DNA of 64,000 nucleotides from Oscillospiraceae bacterium (GCA_902790375.1 CADARY010000008.1:1-64000), one strand, 5' to 3'. Counted from the first letter of the stretch, positions 42,413 through 51,941 are shown. Notes: generated from the sequence alone by a model not told the origin. Numbers and translations are program-made.

Positions 42413-43723
42413 TTACGCTTTTTCCGCCGGGAGGGTCAGCGCGGCGGTGAAGCGCGCCCCGTCGTTTTGCGTCTCGAAGCTGCCGCCGAGAGCGGTCATG
42501 ATCTTCTCGCAGGTGCGCAGGCCGATCTTGGTGCTGTCCTTGCGGGAGTGGAGAGTCGCCACGGCATTCGACACCGTGAGGCGCAGCGTGCCGCCCTCAA
42601 GCGCGGAGACCACAACGACGCTCTCTGCGGGGTCGGCGTATTTTTTGATGTTGGAGACGAGGTTATCCAGCACGCGTTTAAAAAAGAGGGGATCGACCGT
42701 GATAAAGCACTCGCCCTCAAAGTCGCGCCGCTGCATGGTATAGCCCGCATCGCTGAGGTCAAATTCCATCTCGCCCAGGAGCTGCTCGAGCAGAAGCCGC
42801 GCGTCAAAGCGCTCGGTCGCCATGTCGAGCTCCGCCTTGCCGTAGACGAGGAAATAGCGGAAGAGCTGGTCGGTCAGATCCTTGAGCTCCATCGCCTTCA
42901 CATAGGCCGAGGAGGCGAGCTGCGCCCGGGTCTTCTCATCCTCCGTGCCGCTGCACAGGAGCCCCAGGTAGCCGAGCATGGCGGTCATGGGGGTGCGGAT
43001 GTCATGGGAGATGGCGGTGATGAGCTCGGTGTTGGCCTCCCAGGCGCGCTTCTCGTTGCCCATGCGCTCGATGACGGAGCGGCGCATCTCGTCCACGGAG
43101 TCGGCAAGACGGCTGAGCTCGTCGTCGCCCGGGGCCACGATCACGCGCTCGAGATCCCCGGCGCTCACGGCGGCGGCCTCGCGCGAAAGATTGATGATGC
43201 GCCTGGTGAGCCGGCCTGTGTACCACATGAACAGCAGCACGTAGCACACCCCCGCCACCGCGAAGGACACGATGTTCACGATCTGCCGCTGGCGGGTCTG
43301 GGAGCTGTCCCCGATGGCGACCTGGTAAAGCCCGTCGGCAAAGCGGATGGGGTAGAGCCTGCCGTGCACCTGCGGGTCATAGCCGCCGAGACCGGATTCG
43401 AGCCGGCCGCCGGTGAACAGCTGCTGCTCGCGCCCGGTGCTGAAGAGGTAGATGGACACATATTCGTGGGATTCGGTCCAGCGGGCCAGGGCGGCGGTAT
43501 CCCGGCCGCTGATGCCCTGGGAGGAGACATAGCTGCTGAACGCGGCATAGATCTTCGATTTGCGGCGGTTCACGCTCTCGGGACTCATGTATTTTTCCCG
43601 GATCAGCACCGCGCCCAGCTCCGACAGGGCAAGGAAGATGAGCGCCCCGGCGAGCAGGCCGACCAGCGCCACCCGCAGCACCTGTCCCCGCAGGGAGCGG
43701 GTGCGCTTGTTCTTTTCAGTCAA
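42413..43723 (-). CDS. Sensor histidine kinase (VanS-like layout)
   Basis: A 436-residue kinase: membrane segments at about 15-38 and 147-167 with a ~105-residue outer sensor domain, HAMP (about 168-222), HisKA with His240 in SHDIRTP, and a HATPase with DNLVSNIKKYA. The DxGxG box is replaced by a serine/lysine-rich loop and the final glycine box reads STKIGLRTCEKIM, a variant seen in some clostridial kinases. It overlaps its response regulator by 8 bases. Its divergent position suggests it senses a ligand handled by the ABC importer at 44.6-49 kb. Confidence 0.88.
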   Translation of the reverse strand: MTEKNKRTRSLRGQVLRVALVGLLAGALIFLALSELGAVLIREKYMSPESVNRRKSKIYAAFSSYVSSQGISGRDTAALARWTESHEYVSIYLFSTGREQQLFTGGRLESGLGGYDPQVHGRLYPIRFADGLYQVAIGDSSQTRQRQIVNIVSFAVAGVCYVLLFMWYTGRLTRRIINLSREAAAVSAGDLERVIVAPGDDELSRLADSVDEMRRSVIERMGNEKRAWEANTELITAISHDIRTPMTAMLGYLGLLCSGTEDEKTRAQLASSAYVKAMELKDLTDQLFRYFLVYGKAELDMATERFDARLLLEQLLGEMEFDLSDAGYTMQRRDFEGECFITVDPLFFKRVLDNLVSNIKKYADPAESVVVVSALEGGTLRLTVSNAVATLHSRKDSTKIGLRTCEKIMTALGGSFETQNDGARFTAALTLPAEKA

Positions 43724-44405
43724 TTTGATAGCCCTTTCCCCAGACGGTGCGGATGATGCGCGGATTGGAGGGGTTCTCCTCGATCTTCCGCCGCAGGTTC
43801 AGCACATGCACCATCACGGTGTTGCCGGAGCCCGGCAGAAAGCGCTCCTTCCACACGGCCTCATACATGTCGGCGGCGGTGACGGTCTTGCCCCGGTTCT
43901 TGAGCAGGTGCTCGAGAATGGCAAACTCCGTGTCGGTCAGGGTGATCTCCCGGCCGTTCGATTTCACGCTGCGCCCGTTGAGGTCCACCTCCAGTCCCTC
44001 CAGCGTCAGGGCTGAGTCGGGCTTGCCGCGGTACTGCTTGTAGCGGCGCAGAAGCGAGGACACCTTTGCCAGAAACTCCCCCTGGGAGAAGGGCTTGGAC
44101 AGGAAATCGTCGCCCCCGCTGCCGTAGGCGGAGATCCGGTCGGCCTCGGCGGACTTGGCCGTGAGAAAAAGGATCGGCACGTTGGACAGGGCGCGGATGC
44201 GGTCGCAGGCCTCAAAGCCGTCCATGACGGGCATCATCACGTCCAGCACCACAAGATCGGTCTCAGGGTGCTGCCCGATATAGCGCACGGCCTCAGTCCC
44301 GTCGGCCGCCTCCGCCACGGCGTAATTGTCGCGCAGCAGCATGTACAGCACCTTGCGGATATCGGGGTCATCGTCCACGATCAGGATCAGGGAGCGTTCT
44401 TCCAT
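43716..44405 (-). CDS. OmpR/PhoB-family response regulator
   Basis: A 229-residue regulator: acidic pocket DDD, phospho-acceptor Asp55 in VVLDVMMP, FLTAK and KPFSQGEF; winged-helix DNA-binding domain ending VWGKGYQID. ATG 44405 (MEERSL) is preferred because GAGGTG lies 6 bases upstream; ATG 44411 and a longer frame to 44474 have no properly placed site. It overlaps the kinase gene. It is transcribed away from a substrate-binding protein gene, whose promoter region holds a direct TTAAGA repeat that may be its operator. Confidence 0.9.
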   Translation of the reverse strand: MEERSLILIVDDDPDIRKVLYMLLRDNYAVAEAADGTEAVRYIGQHPETDLVVLDVMMPVMDGFEACDRIRALSNVPILFLTAKSAEADRISAYGSGGDDFLSKPFSQGEFLAKVSSLLRRYKQYRGKPDSALTLEGLEVDLNGRSVKSNGREITLTDTEFAILEHLLKNRGKTVTAADMYEAVWKERFLPGSGNTVMVHVLNLRRKIEENPSNPRIIRTVWGKGYQID

Positions 44406-44474
44406 GCTCATCACCTCAAAATTGGATTGCCGCCCCTGCAAAGAGAGCTGTCCGGGGCGGAGATATTTGTCCAC

Positions 44475-44503
44475 AGTATACCATTGATTGCAGGAACTGA
44501 CAA
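44475..44503 (-). promoter_or_regulatory. Promoter of the response regulator/kinase operon
   Basis: On the minus strand TTGTCA (44503-44498), 17-bp spacer, TATACT (44480-44475). The RNA would start near 44468, about 63 nt before the regulator start. Confidence 0.7.
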
Positions 44504-44519
44504 ACGCAAATTGTATTGT

Positions 44520-44562
44520 TTAAGAAAGCTTAAGACATTTTTTGAGAAAGTCATGATATAAT
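44520..44562 (+). promoter_or_regulatory. Promoter and possible response-regulator operator for the ABC importer
   Basis: TATAAT at 44557-44562 lacks a good -35 box (GACATT, 44534-44539, 17-bp spacing). Two TTAAGA direct repeats (44520-44525 and 44530-44535), one helical turn apart, overlap the -35 position. This layout is typical for activation by an OmpR-type regulator; the divergently encoded regulator is the obvious candidate. Confidence 0.55.
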
Positions 44563-44620
44563 GGCCCGCGTGAACGAGACATGCCCTCCGGGGCATCGCA
44601 TAACACAGGAGGATTCCGTT

Positions 44621-47044
44621 ATGAAGATGAAAAACATCGTATGCCTGCTCCTGGCGCTTGCCATGTGCCTGTCCCTGGCTGCCTGCGGCAGCTCCGGCGG
44701 GTCGGCGAACACCGCAAGCCCCGCCCCCACAGAGAGCGCGGCGCCCGAGCTCGTATATGTTTCCGAATTTAAAAAGCTTCTCGACGACAGCGAAAACTTT
44801 GTCAGCATCCGCAGCTACAGTGACGACGGTATTTACTTCAGCAGCTGGGAAAAGGTCGGCGAGAACATCCCCGAGGGGGCCAAGCCCCAGTATGAGGGAC
44901 AGTACGATGTGTATGAGACCTTCCTTTACCACATGGACAAGGACGGGAAAATCACAAAGCTTGAAAACTACAAGACCGTTGACGCCCCTGTGAACGACAA
45001 GGGCTACAAGGAATTTTACTCCGGCAGCGACATGAGCGGCATCTGCTTTACGCCCGACGGCTTTGTGACGCTGGAGCTGGCCTACGCCTCCTGGAATGAC
45101 GGCGACGGCAACTACACCCAGTACAGCGAGGAGTATTTCCAGCACCAGCGCTTCCAGCAGGAGTACTACATCCGCTCCTTTGACCGCGAGGGCAACGAGC
45201 GCACCACGGCGAAGATTGACGTGCCGGAGGACGGCTGGCTTGACGCCTACAGCATGCAGCTTGACGACAAGGGCAATGTGATCGTCTCCGCCGGCCAGGG
45301 CCTGCGCGCCATCGGCCTGGACGGGCGCGACGCCTACGAGATCAATGTCAACGGCTACATCAACGGCCTCATCGGCCTGCCCGACGGGCGCATCGCCGTC
45401 TCCACCAGCGGCGAGGAGAATCTGGTGAGCATTCTGGACAGCGAGACCGGCAAGCTTGTTGACGGCGTGAAGATGAACGTGGAGACCTACAACACCGTCA
45501 CCGGCAACAAGGACTATGACTTCTACTACACGAGCGGCGCCTATTTCTACGGCTGCAAGCTCGGCGACGAGGAGCCGACCAAGCTCTTCAACTGGATCGG
45601 CTGCGACGTCAACGGCAGCCGCGTCACCGTGCTGGACGTGTCCGACGAGGGCGTGGTGACCGGCGTTCTGACAAACTACAACAACAAGACCCGCCTCTAC
45701 AGCACCGAGCTCGTCAGCATCCGCCAGGTGCCCTCCGACACCGTGCCCCAAAAGGAGCCGATCAGGCTCGCCGTCATGTATCTTGACTTCGGCGTACAGG
45801 ATATGATCATCGACTTCAACCGCCACAGCGACAAGTACCGCATCGAGGTCGCCGACTACTCCGAGTACGGCACGGACGCCAACGGCAACAGCATCGGCGC
45901 AACCAAGCTCAACACCGAGATCCTCTCCGGCAACGTCCCCGACATTCTCTGCCTGAGCGGGCTGAACTACCGCCAGCTTGCCAACAAGGGCATTCTGGAG
46001 GATCTGTACCCCTACATCGACGCCGATGCCGAGCTGCAGCGCAGCGACTTCTTCCCGAACGTCCTGCAGGCCATGGAGGTGGACGGCAAGCTCTGCTCCA
46101 CGGTCTCGAGCTTCTTCATCAGCTCCGCTCTGGGCGCCGCCTCCGTGGTGGGGGATGAGCCCGGGTGGACCTATGATGAATTCAACGAGGCCCTGGCCTC
46201 CATGCCGGAGGGCTGCACCGCCTTTGACCAGTACGTCACCCGCGACAGCATCCTCTCCACCTGCCTGGCTCTCGACATGACCGACTATGTGGACTGGGGC
46301 AGCGGCACCGTGCGCTTCGACAGCCCCGACTTCATCCGCCTTCTGAACTTTGCCAACTCCTTCCCCTCCGAGTTTGACTGGGAGAACTACGACTGGGCCC
46401 GCGAGGAGAGCGTGGAGGAGCGCCTGGCCCAGGGCAAGCAGATGCTCGTGCAGACCAGCGCCTACAGCATCGACGATATCTTCTACAACAACTACACCCA
46501 GTTCATGGGCGGCAAGGTCACCTATATCGGCTATCCGACCTCCCACGGCACCGGCAACATGATCAGCTTTTCCGGCGACTCCGGCTATGCCCTGAGCAGC
46601 AAGAGCGCCTGCAAGGACGCCGCCTGGCAGTTCCTGCGCACCTTCTTCACCAAGGATTACCAGGCCGAGAACGTCTACTCCCTGCCGAGCCGCCTGGACG
46701 TGTTTGACGAAAAGGCCGCGGAGGCCTCCACCGTCCAGTATCAGCAGAACAGCGAGGGCCAGTTCCTCCTGGACGATAACGGCGAGAAGATCCCGGTCGT
46801 GCGCACCACGGTCTGGAACAAGGAGACCCAGCAGACCGAGGAGGTCTATGCCCTGACCGAGGATCAGATCCAGCAGATCCGCGAGCTGATCCTGACCACC
46901 ACCAAGGTCGCCGACTACAACCAGGAGATCCTGGACATCGTCAAGGAGCAGGCCGCGCCCTTCTTCGCCGGCCAGAAGACCGCCGAGGAGGTTGCAAAGC
47001 TCGTACAGAGCAAGGCCAATATCTACGTCAACGAGCAGCGGTAA
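44621..47044 (+). CDS. Extracellular solute-binding lipoprotein of an ABC importer
   Basis: An 807-residue lipoprotein: signal peptide with lipobox SLAAC (Cys22), then a beta-propeller-like N-terminal half (about 40-400; repeated strand motifs such as DDKGNVIVSAGQGL) and a family 1 solute-binding domain (about 400-800; IIDFNRHSDKYRIEVADYSEYG, GNVPDILCLSGLNY). Large two-part binding proteins of this kind are common in gut clostridia; the substrate is probably an oligosaccharide but is unknown. Start ATG 44621 has AGGAGG 8 bases upstream; the frame is open to 44561 but that part overlaps the promoter. Two permeases follow. Confidence 0.85.
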   Translation: MKMKNIVCLLLALAMCLSLAACGSSGGSANTASPAPTESAAPELVYVSEFKKLLDDSENFVSIRSYSDDGIYFSSWEKVGENIPEGAKPQYEGQYDVYETFLYHMDKDGKITKLENYKTVDAPVNDKGYKEFYSGSDMSGICFTPDGFVTLELAYASWNDGDGNYTQYSEEYFQHQRFQQEYYIRSFDREGNERTTAKIDVPEDGWLDAYSMQLDDKGNVIVSAGQGLRAIGLDGRDAYEINVNGYINGLIGLPDGRIAVSTSGEENLVSILDSETGKLVDGVKMNVETYNTVTGNKDYDFYYTSGAYFYGCKLGDEEPTKLFNWIGCDVNGSRVTVLDVSDEGVVTGVLTNYNNKTRLYSTELVSIRQVPSDTVPQKEPIRLAVMYLDFGVQDMIIDFNRHSDKYRIEVADYSEYGTDANGNSIGATKLNTEILSGNVPDILCLSGLNYRQLANKGILEDLYPYIDADAELQRSDFFPNVLQAMEVDGKLCSTVSSFFISSALGAASVVGDEPGWTYDEFNEALASMPEGCTAFDQYVTRDSILSTCLALDMTDYVDWGSGTVRFDSPDFIRLLNFANSFPSEFDWENYDWAREESVEERLAQGKQMLVQTSAYSIDDIFYNNYTQFMGGKVTYIGYPTSHGTGNMISFSGDSGYALSSKSACKDAAWQFLRTFFTKDYQAENVYSLPSRLDVFDEKAAEASTVQYQQNSEGQFLLDDNGEKIPVVRTTVWNKETQQTEEVYALTEDQIQQIRELILTTTKVADYNQEILDIVKEQAAPFFAGQKTAEEVAKLVQSKANIYVNEQR

Positions 47045-47122
47045 TACCGGCGTCGCCTGAGGCGCTTCCCCCTGAAAACGAACAGGCTCCCTTCGCCGCG
47101 CACAGCCGGCGGAGAGAAGCGG

Positions 47123-47148
47123 CAGCCCCGACAATTTTGCCGGGGCTG
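47123..47148 (+). terminator. Hairpin after the solute-binding protein gene
   Basis: CAGCCCCG (47123-47130) pairs with CGGGGCTG (47141-47148). It is followed by a weak T tail and may lower readthrough so that binding protein is made in excess over the permeases. Confidence 0.6.
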
Positions 47149-47153
47149 TTGCC

Positions 47154-47182
47154 TTGCAATCGGGCCAAGCATGTGCTATAAT
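47154..47182 (+). promoter_or_regulatory. Internal promoter before the permease genes
   Basis: TTGCAA (47154-47159), 17-bp spacer, TATAAT (47177-47182), 44 bp before the permease start. Confidence 0.7.
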
Positions 47183-47225
47183 TCATTAGATATTTTATGT
47201 TGACCGCTACAGGAAGGGCGCTGGC

Positions 47226-48113
47226 ATGGACAAAAGCAGAGAAATCAGAAAAAAGAGGCGGGCCGACTTCCTGCGCAGCCTGTGCTTTCTGCTGCCGAGT
47301 CTGCTGGGCGTGGGCGTGTTTTTCATCCTGCCCTTCGGCGTGGTGGTCTACTACTCGATGATCGACGGGGTGGCCTCGCGGAACTTTGTGTTCCTGGAAA
47401 ACTTTAAGCGCCTGTTCCAGAACTCCGCCTTCAAGATGGCCTCGATCAATACGCTCAAGTTTTCCCTCATGGCGGTGCCGCTCGCGGTGGTGCTCTCCAT
47501 CGTGCTGGCGTTGATGCTCGAGTGCCGCATCCCGATGAAGAGCCATTTCCGCACCTTTTTCCTGAGCCCCATGATGGTGCCGGTGGCCTCGGTCGTGCTG
47601 ATCTGGCAGGTGCTGTTTAACTATAACGGCACGGTCAATGAATTTCTGATGCTCTTCGGCGCAAAACGCATCGACTGGCTGCAGTCCGAGTACAGCATGA
47701 TCGTGGTGCTGCTGCTGTTTCTGTGGAAAAACCTGGGCTACAACATGATCCTCTTCATGTCGGGCCTTGCCAATATCCCGAAGGAGCTGCTGGAGGTCGC
47801 AAGCGTCGAGGGGGCAAGCCCCTTTTACAAGTTCTTCAACATCAAGCTGCGCTATCTCTCGCCGACAGTCCTGTTCGTGACGATCCTCTCGCTCATCAAC
47901 TCCTTCAAGGTCTTCCGGGAGGTGTATCTGCTGACCGGGGACTACCCGTATGAGAGTCTGTACATGCTCCAGCACTTCATGAACAACACCTTCCGCGCCC
48001 TGGACTACCAGAAGCTCTCGGCAGCGGCGGTGGTGATGGCGCTTGTGATGGTCGTGATCATTGCGCTGCTGTTCTGGATCGAGGATGTCTTCGGAAAGGA
48101 CGTGGAGGGATGA
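47226..48113 (+). CDS. ABC importer permease, MalF/UgpA type
   Basis: A 295-residue inner-membrane permease with six membrane segments and the EAA loop in EVASVEGASPFYKFFNIKL, which contacts the ATPase. It belongs to the binding-protein-dependent carbohydrate importer family and pairs with the next gene. No ATPase gene is present in the operon; such systems often use a shared MsmK-type ATPase encoded elsewhere. ATG 47226 is preceded by AGGAAGGG. Confidence 0.9.
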   Translation: MDKSREIRKKRRADFLRSLCFLLPSLLGVGVFFILPFGVVVYYSMIDGVASRNFVFLENFKRLFQNSAFKMASINTLKFSLMAVPLAVVLSIVLALMLECRIPMKSHFRTFFLSPMMVPVASVVLIWQVLFNYNGTVNEFLMLFGAKRIDWLQSEYSMIVVLLLFLWKNLGYNMILFMSGLANIPKELLEVASVEGASPFYKFFNIKLRYLSPTVLFVTILSLINSFKVFREVYLLTGDYPYESLYMLQHFMNNTFRALDYQKLSAAAVVMALVMVVIIALLFWIEDVFGKDVEG

Positions 48114-49009
48114 ATAACGAATTGCGGCGCAAGGGCAGAAAGCAGCACTATTTCGGCCGCTTTGCGATGTTTGTGCTCTGCCTGGTCTTCTCGGTGCTCT
48201 TCCTGCTGCCGACGGTGCTGACCATCACGAACTCCTTCATGTCGGAGGCGGAGATCAAATCCAATTACGGCATGGTCTTCTCCACAACCTCGGGCGGCTT
48301 CGTGTCCAAAACCGTGAATCTCAAGTTTATCCCCGACAAGGTGACCCTCTCGCAGTACACGGCGGGGCTCATCAAATCGCCGGAATATCTTTTGAAGCTG
48401 TGGAACAGCATTCTGCTGGTGGTGCCCATCGTGGTCTTTCAGGTGGCCGTCGCCTCCGTTGCGGCCTACAGCTTTACCCGCTGGCGCGGCAAGATCCGCA
48501 GCGGCATCTTTTTCTTCTATGTCATCCTGATGCTCATGCCCTATCAGGTGACGCTGGTGCCGAACTATCTGATCAGCGAATGGCTCGGCATCCTCAACAA
48601 GCCCTGGGCCATCATCCTGCCGGGCATCTTCGCCCCCTTCTCGGTCTTCCTGCTGACAAAGTTCATGCGCCGCATCCCCTATTCGCTCATTGAGGCGGCA
48701 AAGGTGGACGGGGCAGGGGAGTGGGAGATCTTCACGCGCGTGTGCCTGCCGCAGTGCCGTTCGGCCCTCTATTCGATTGCGATCCTGGTATTCATCGACT
48801 ACTGGAACATGGTCGAGCAGCCGCTCATCCTCCTGCAGGATGCCGACGCACAGCCCCTGAGCGTGTTCCTCTCCCAGGTCAACACCGGGGAGATCGGCCT
48901 TGCTTTCGCCATGGCCACGGTCTATATGATCCCGTCCCTGCTGCTCTTCCTCCACGGCGAGGAATACCTTGTCGAGGGCATCGCAAACTCCGGCAGCGTC
49001 AAGGGATAA
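48110..49009 (+). CDS. ABC importer permease, MalG/UgpE type
   Basis: A 299-residue permease with six membrane segments and the EAA loop EAAKVDGAGEWEIFTRVCLP. It overlaps the previous permease by 4 bases (ATGA), giving the usual heterodimer of a carbohydrate importer. The N-terminal outer loop is longer than average (about residues 45-95). Confidence 0.9.
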   Translation: MNNELRRKGRKQHYFGRFAMFVLCLVFSVLFLLPTVLTITNSFMSEAEIKSNYGMVFSTTSGGFVSKTVNLKFIPDKVTLSQYTAGLIKSPEYLLKLWNSILLVVPIVVFQVAVASVAAYSFTRWRGKIRSGIFFFYVILMLMPYQVTLVPNYLISEWLGILNKPWAIILPGIFAPFSVFLLTKFMRRIPYSLIEAAKVDGAGEWEIFTRVCLPQCRSALYSIAILVFIDYWNMVEQPLILLQDADAQPLSVFLSQVNTGEIGLAFAMATVYMIPSLLLFLHGEEYLVEGIANSGSVKG

Positions 49010-49052
49010 GCAAGACTGCCGCCGCCGGTGGCGGAAGCAGGCAGGCTTGCTT
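49007..49052. repeat. Long hairpin between the permease and HlyD-like genes
   Basis: AGCAAG-A-CTGCC pairs with GGCAG-G-CTTGCT, with an inner CCGCC/GGCGG stem. It begins within the permease stop codon and has no T-run; it is likely an attenuator or processing site. The rest of the gap to 49170 is very GC-rich and contains a second palindrome (GGCAAGGC / GCCTGCC) but no gene. Confidence 0.55.
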
Positions 49053-49170
49053 ATCCGCAGCCGCGCCATTGGCGGGCCGAGGCGCCCAAGCCCGGCCCGG
49101 GAATGGCAGAGCGGCAAGGCGGGGGAGCGGAGCCTGCCGCCCACTAACCTCCTGTACTCTGAGGTGAAAC

Positions 49171-50856
49171 ATGGAAACCACTGTCAAAAAACGCGAATGG
49201 GTCAAGGACGCCGCCATTGTCTTTCTGGCGGTGCTGCTGGTGCTGACCTTTTTCTCCAACACGATCATGAACCGCAGTCTGCCGGAGGTTGCCACCGCAG
49301 CCGTCAGCAGCGGGTCCATCGTCGCGCGGGTCAGGGGCAGCGGCATCGTCACCGCCACCGGCAAGCAGCAGGTCAAGGCCAAGGAGACCCGCACCATCCG
49401 TTCCGTCATGGTCAAGGTGGGGCAGGAGGTCAACACGGGCGACGTGCTTTTCGTCCTCGGCGAAGGGGATGAGACGGCCCTTGAGCAGGCGATGAACACG
49501 CTTCGCTCCCTGCAGTACGACTACCGGCGCCAGGCCATGAATGTGCCCACCTACGACGGCAGCAGCTACGACCACTCCGTGGATGCCTCGTATGAGAGAA
49601 TGATCCGGGCCGAGCAGGCCCGCGACAAGGCGGCCGAAGCCTATCAGCTCGCCCTCTCGCGCGACTCCGCAGGAGACGTGCAGGCCACCAGCGCGGAGAT
49701 CGCCCGGGTCGAAGCGCAGCTGAAGGATGTAGCCGATCAGCTTGACACTGCGCAGGCCGCCTATGACGAGCGCGTAAACAGAGCCTGGGAAGAGCTTTCA
49801 CAGGCCGAATGGGAATACGACAATGCCGATACGTCAGGCGATATCTATGTGGATGAGGATGGCCTCATTGATGAAGGAAGCAGCGGTCAGGCAGCGTCCG
49901 GGGACAGGGACGAGCTGTGGAAAAAGGTAGAGGAAGCAAGACAGCATCTTGCCGAGGTGCAGAGCGATGTGCATCTCAGCTCCCTGCGCTCGCAGTATGA
50001 CAGCCTCCTTGAGCGCTACAACACCCTGCTGCAGCACCGCGATAACTATACGCCCGACAGCGTGATCCCTTACCGGGACGCGCTGGATACTGCGGAAGCG
50101 GAGCTCACCGACGCCCGGCTCTATTACGACGAGGCCGTCGCCGCCCGCGAGTATGCCTATCAGAATTTTGAACAGAAGGTCGCCGTCGAGCAGGTCAATC
50201 TCGCCGAGACGGCGGAGAATATCCGCATCCAGCAGGAGAAGATCAAATCCCTCGCAGGCGAGGAGGAGAACGTGGTCAGCGCCGCGGTCTCCGGCACCAT
50301 CAGCACCATCGACTGCACGGCGGGCGACACGGTGCTCAAGGACGCGCTTCTGTGCACCATCGAGGTACCCGACATGGGCCACACCCTGTCCTTCTCCGTC
50401 ACCAACGACCAGGCCCAGCGCCTTCGCATCGGCGACACGGCCACGGTCTCCAACTACTATTGGGGCAACAGCGTCACCGCCACCCTCACCACCATCCGCA
50501 CGGACCCGAAAAACCCCCAGACCAACAAGATCCTGACCTTCGACCTGGTGGGCGACGTGACAAGCGGCGCGGAGATGAGTATCTCCGTCGGACAGAAGAG
50601 CGCCAATTATGACATCGTTGTCCCCAATTCCGCCATCAAGAGCGACTCCAACGGCAGCTTTGTCCTGCTTGTTTCGGTCAAGAGCTCGCCCCTCGGCAAC
50701 CGCTACACCGCCAAGCGCGTGAGCGTTGAGGTCCTGGCAAACGATGACAACAACTCCGCCGTGGTGGCCGATCTCTCCAACGGCGACTATGTCATCACGA
50801 CAAGCTCTGCCCCCGTCGCCAGCGGCGACATGGTGCGCATGGCGGACAGCGCATGA
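49171..50856 (+). CDS. HlyD/MacA-like membrane-fusion (periplasmic adaptor) protein
   Basis: A 561-residue protein: one membrane segment (about 12-32), a biotinyl-lipoyl half motif (GSGIVTATGKQQVKAKETRTIRS read from 52), a long coiled coil (about 150-360 with a Ser/Gly/Asp-rich insert near 225-250), the second lipoyl half (VSAAVSGTISTIDCTAGDTV) and beta-barrel and proximal domains. Such adaptors serve MacB-type or peptide exporters. It overlaps the next gene by 4 bases, but no exporter ATPase is found beside it. Confidence 0.85.
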   Translation: METTVKKREWVKDAAIVFLAVLLVLTFFSNTIMNRSLPEVATAAVSSGSIVARVRGSGIVTATGKQQVKAKETRTIRSVMVKVGQEVNTGDVLFVLGEGDETALEQAMNTLRSLQYDYRRQAMNVPTYDGSSYDHSVDASYERMIRAEQARDKAAEAYQLALSRDSAGDVQATSAEIARVEAQLKDVADQLDTAQAAYDERVNRAWEELSQAEWEYDNADTSGDIYVDEDGLIDEGSSGQAASGDRDELWKKVEEARQHLAEVQSDVHLSSLRSQYDSLLERYNTLLQHRDNYTPDSVIPYRDALDTAEAELTDARLYYDEAVAAREYAYQNFEQKVAVEQVNLAETAENIRIQQEKIKSLAGEEENVVSAAVSGTISTIDCTAGDTVLKDALLCTIEVPDMGHTLSFSVTNDQAQRLRIGDTATVSNYYWGNSVTATLTTIRTDPKNPQTNKILTFDLVGDVTSGAEMSISVGQKSANYDIVVPNSAIKSDSNGSFVLLVSVKSSPLGNRYTAKRVSVEVLANDDNNSAVVADLSNGDYVITTSSAPVASGDMVRMADSA

Positions 50857-51932
50857 GCATGAGCAGACTCCTGAAACGATGGCCCGCTGCGCTGGCGCTG
50901 CTGCTTGCGCTCCTGAGCGCCTTCTGCTTCTGGCGGATGCACGCGGTGTCCCGCCTGCTGCCGAGCCAGCAGGCGGCCGAGCGCTGGAAGGGGGACGGCG
51001 AGCGGGATTTTGCCCAGCACTCCTTCTTCCTTCCGGCCGAGGAGAAGCTTACCCGCGACCAGGTCTACAGCTTCCGCAACGACATGCTGCAGAAGCTCAA
51101 GGGGGCCTCCTATGACATCGAGAAGGAAAAGGGCCTCTTCACCGACGCCTGGAGCCTGAGCGCCACCGTCAAGGTCAGCGCCGGGCGGCGCAGCGGGGAG
51201 GTGCAGGCCTTTGCCGTGGGCGGCAATTTCTTCGATTTTCACCCCCTGCGGCTTTTGAGCGGCAACTACCTGCGGCCCGGGGATCTGATGGAGGACCGGG
51301 TCCTCCTGGACCGGGAGACGGCGTGGCTCCTGTTCGGCGCGGTGGATCTTGCCGGAATGAGCTTTTCGATCGGCGGTACGCCCTTTGTGGCGGCCGGTGT
51401 CTATGAGCATGAAAAGGACGGCTTTTCCAAGGCTGCCCTCACCGACGGCATGTGCATCTATATGAGCTATGACGCCTTTATCCGCCTCTTCCCCGAGAAC
51501 ACGGGCATCAGCTGCTATGAGCTCGTGATGGCGGAGCCGGTCAAGGGCTTTGCACACAGCGCCGCGGAGGAGAAATTCCCCGTCAAGAAGGCGGAGCTGA
51601 CGGACAACAGCTACCGCTATTCCGTCGACCGGCTCTTGAAGATCCTCAAGGCCGGGAGCGCCAGATCCATGCACAAGGGCAGTACGATCTACCCCTACTG
51701 GGAAAACGCCGCCCGCGCGGCGGAGGACCGGGCCGCCCTGTGGCTTGCTGCGGGCCTCGTGTCCGGGGCCTTCCCCCTGGCGCTGGCACTGGTGGAGCTG
51801 ATCCGCGGCTTCGTGCGCGGCCGCAGGAAGATGGAATCGGACGTCCTGCCCGAGGCGCAGGCCAGAGGCCGGGAGTTCATCCGGGAGCTCAAGCGCCGCC
51901 GTTGGGAGCGCAAGCACCCGGGAGAATTTTGA
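50853..51932 (+). CDS. MacB-core-like outer domain protein with two membrane segments, no ATPase
   Basis: A 359-residue protein: a membrane segment at about 10-28, an outer domain resembling the MacB periplasmic core (LLSGNYLRPGDLMEDRVLLD, DLAGMSFSIGGTPFVAAGVY) and a second membrane segment at about 293-312. A complete MacB/FtsX permease has four membrane segments; two are missing and there is no ATPase gene nearby. It overlaps the adaptor gene by 4 bases, so the two probably work together. It may be a reduced permease or a stand-alone sensor/adaptor. Confidence 0.7.
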   Translation: MSMSRLLKRWPAALALLLALLSAFCFWRMHAVSRLLPSQQAAERWKGDGERDFAQHSFFLPAEEKLTRDQVYSFRNDMLQKLKGASYDIEKEKGLFTDAWSLSATVKVSAGRRSGEVQAFAVGGNFFDFHPLRLLSGNYLRPGDLMEDRVLLDRETAWLLFGAVDLAGMSFSIGGTPFVAAGVYEHEKDGFSKAALTDGMCIYMSYDAFIRLFPENTGISCYELVMAEPVKGFAHSAAEEKFPVKKAELTDNSYRYSVDRLLKILKAGSARSMHKGSTIYPYWENAARAAEDRAALWLAAGLVSGAFPLALALVELIRGFVRGRRKMESDVLPEAQARGREFIRELKRRRWERKHPGEF

Positions 51933-51941
51933 TTGAAAAAA

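Noticed and set aside
44411..47134. Open frame of 907 codons on the minus strand
   Set aside because: Antisense of the solute-binding lipoprotein; valine/aspartate/glycine-rich shadow with no motifs.
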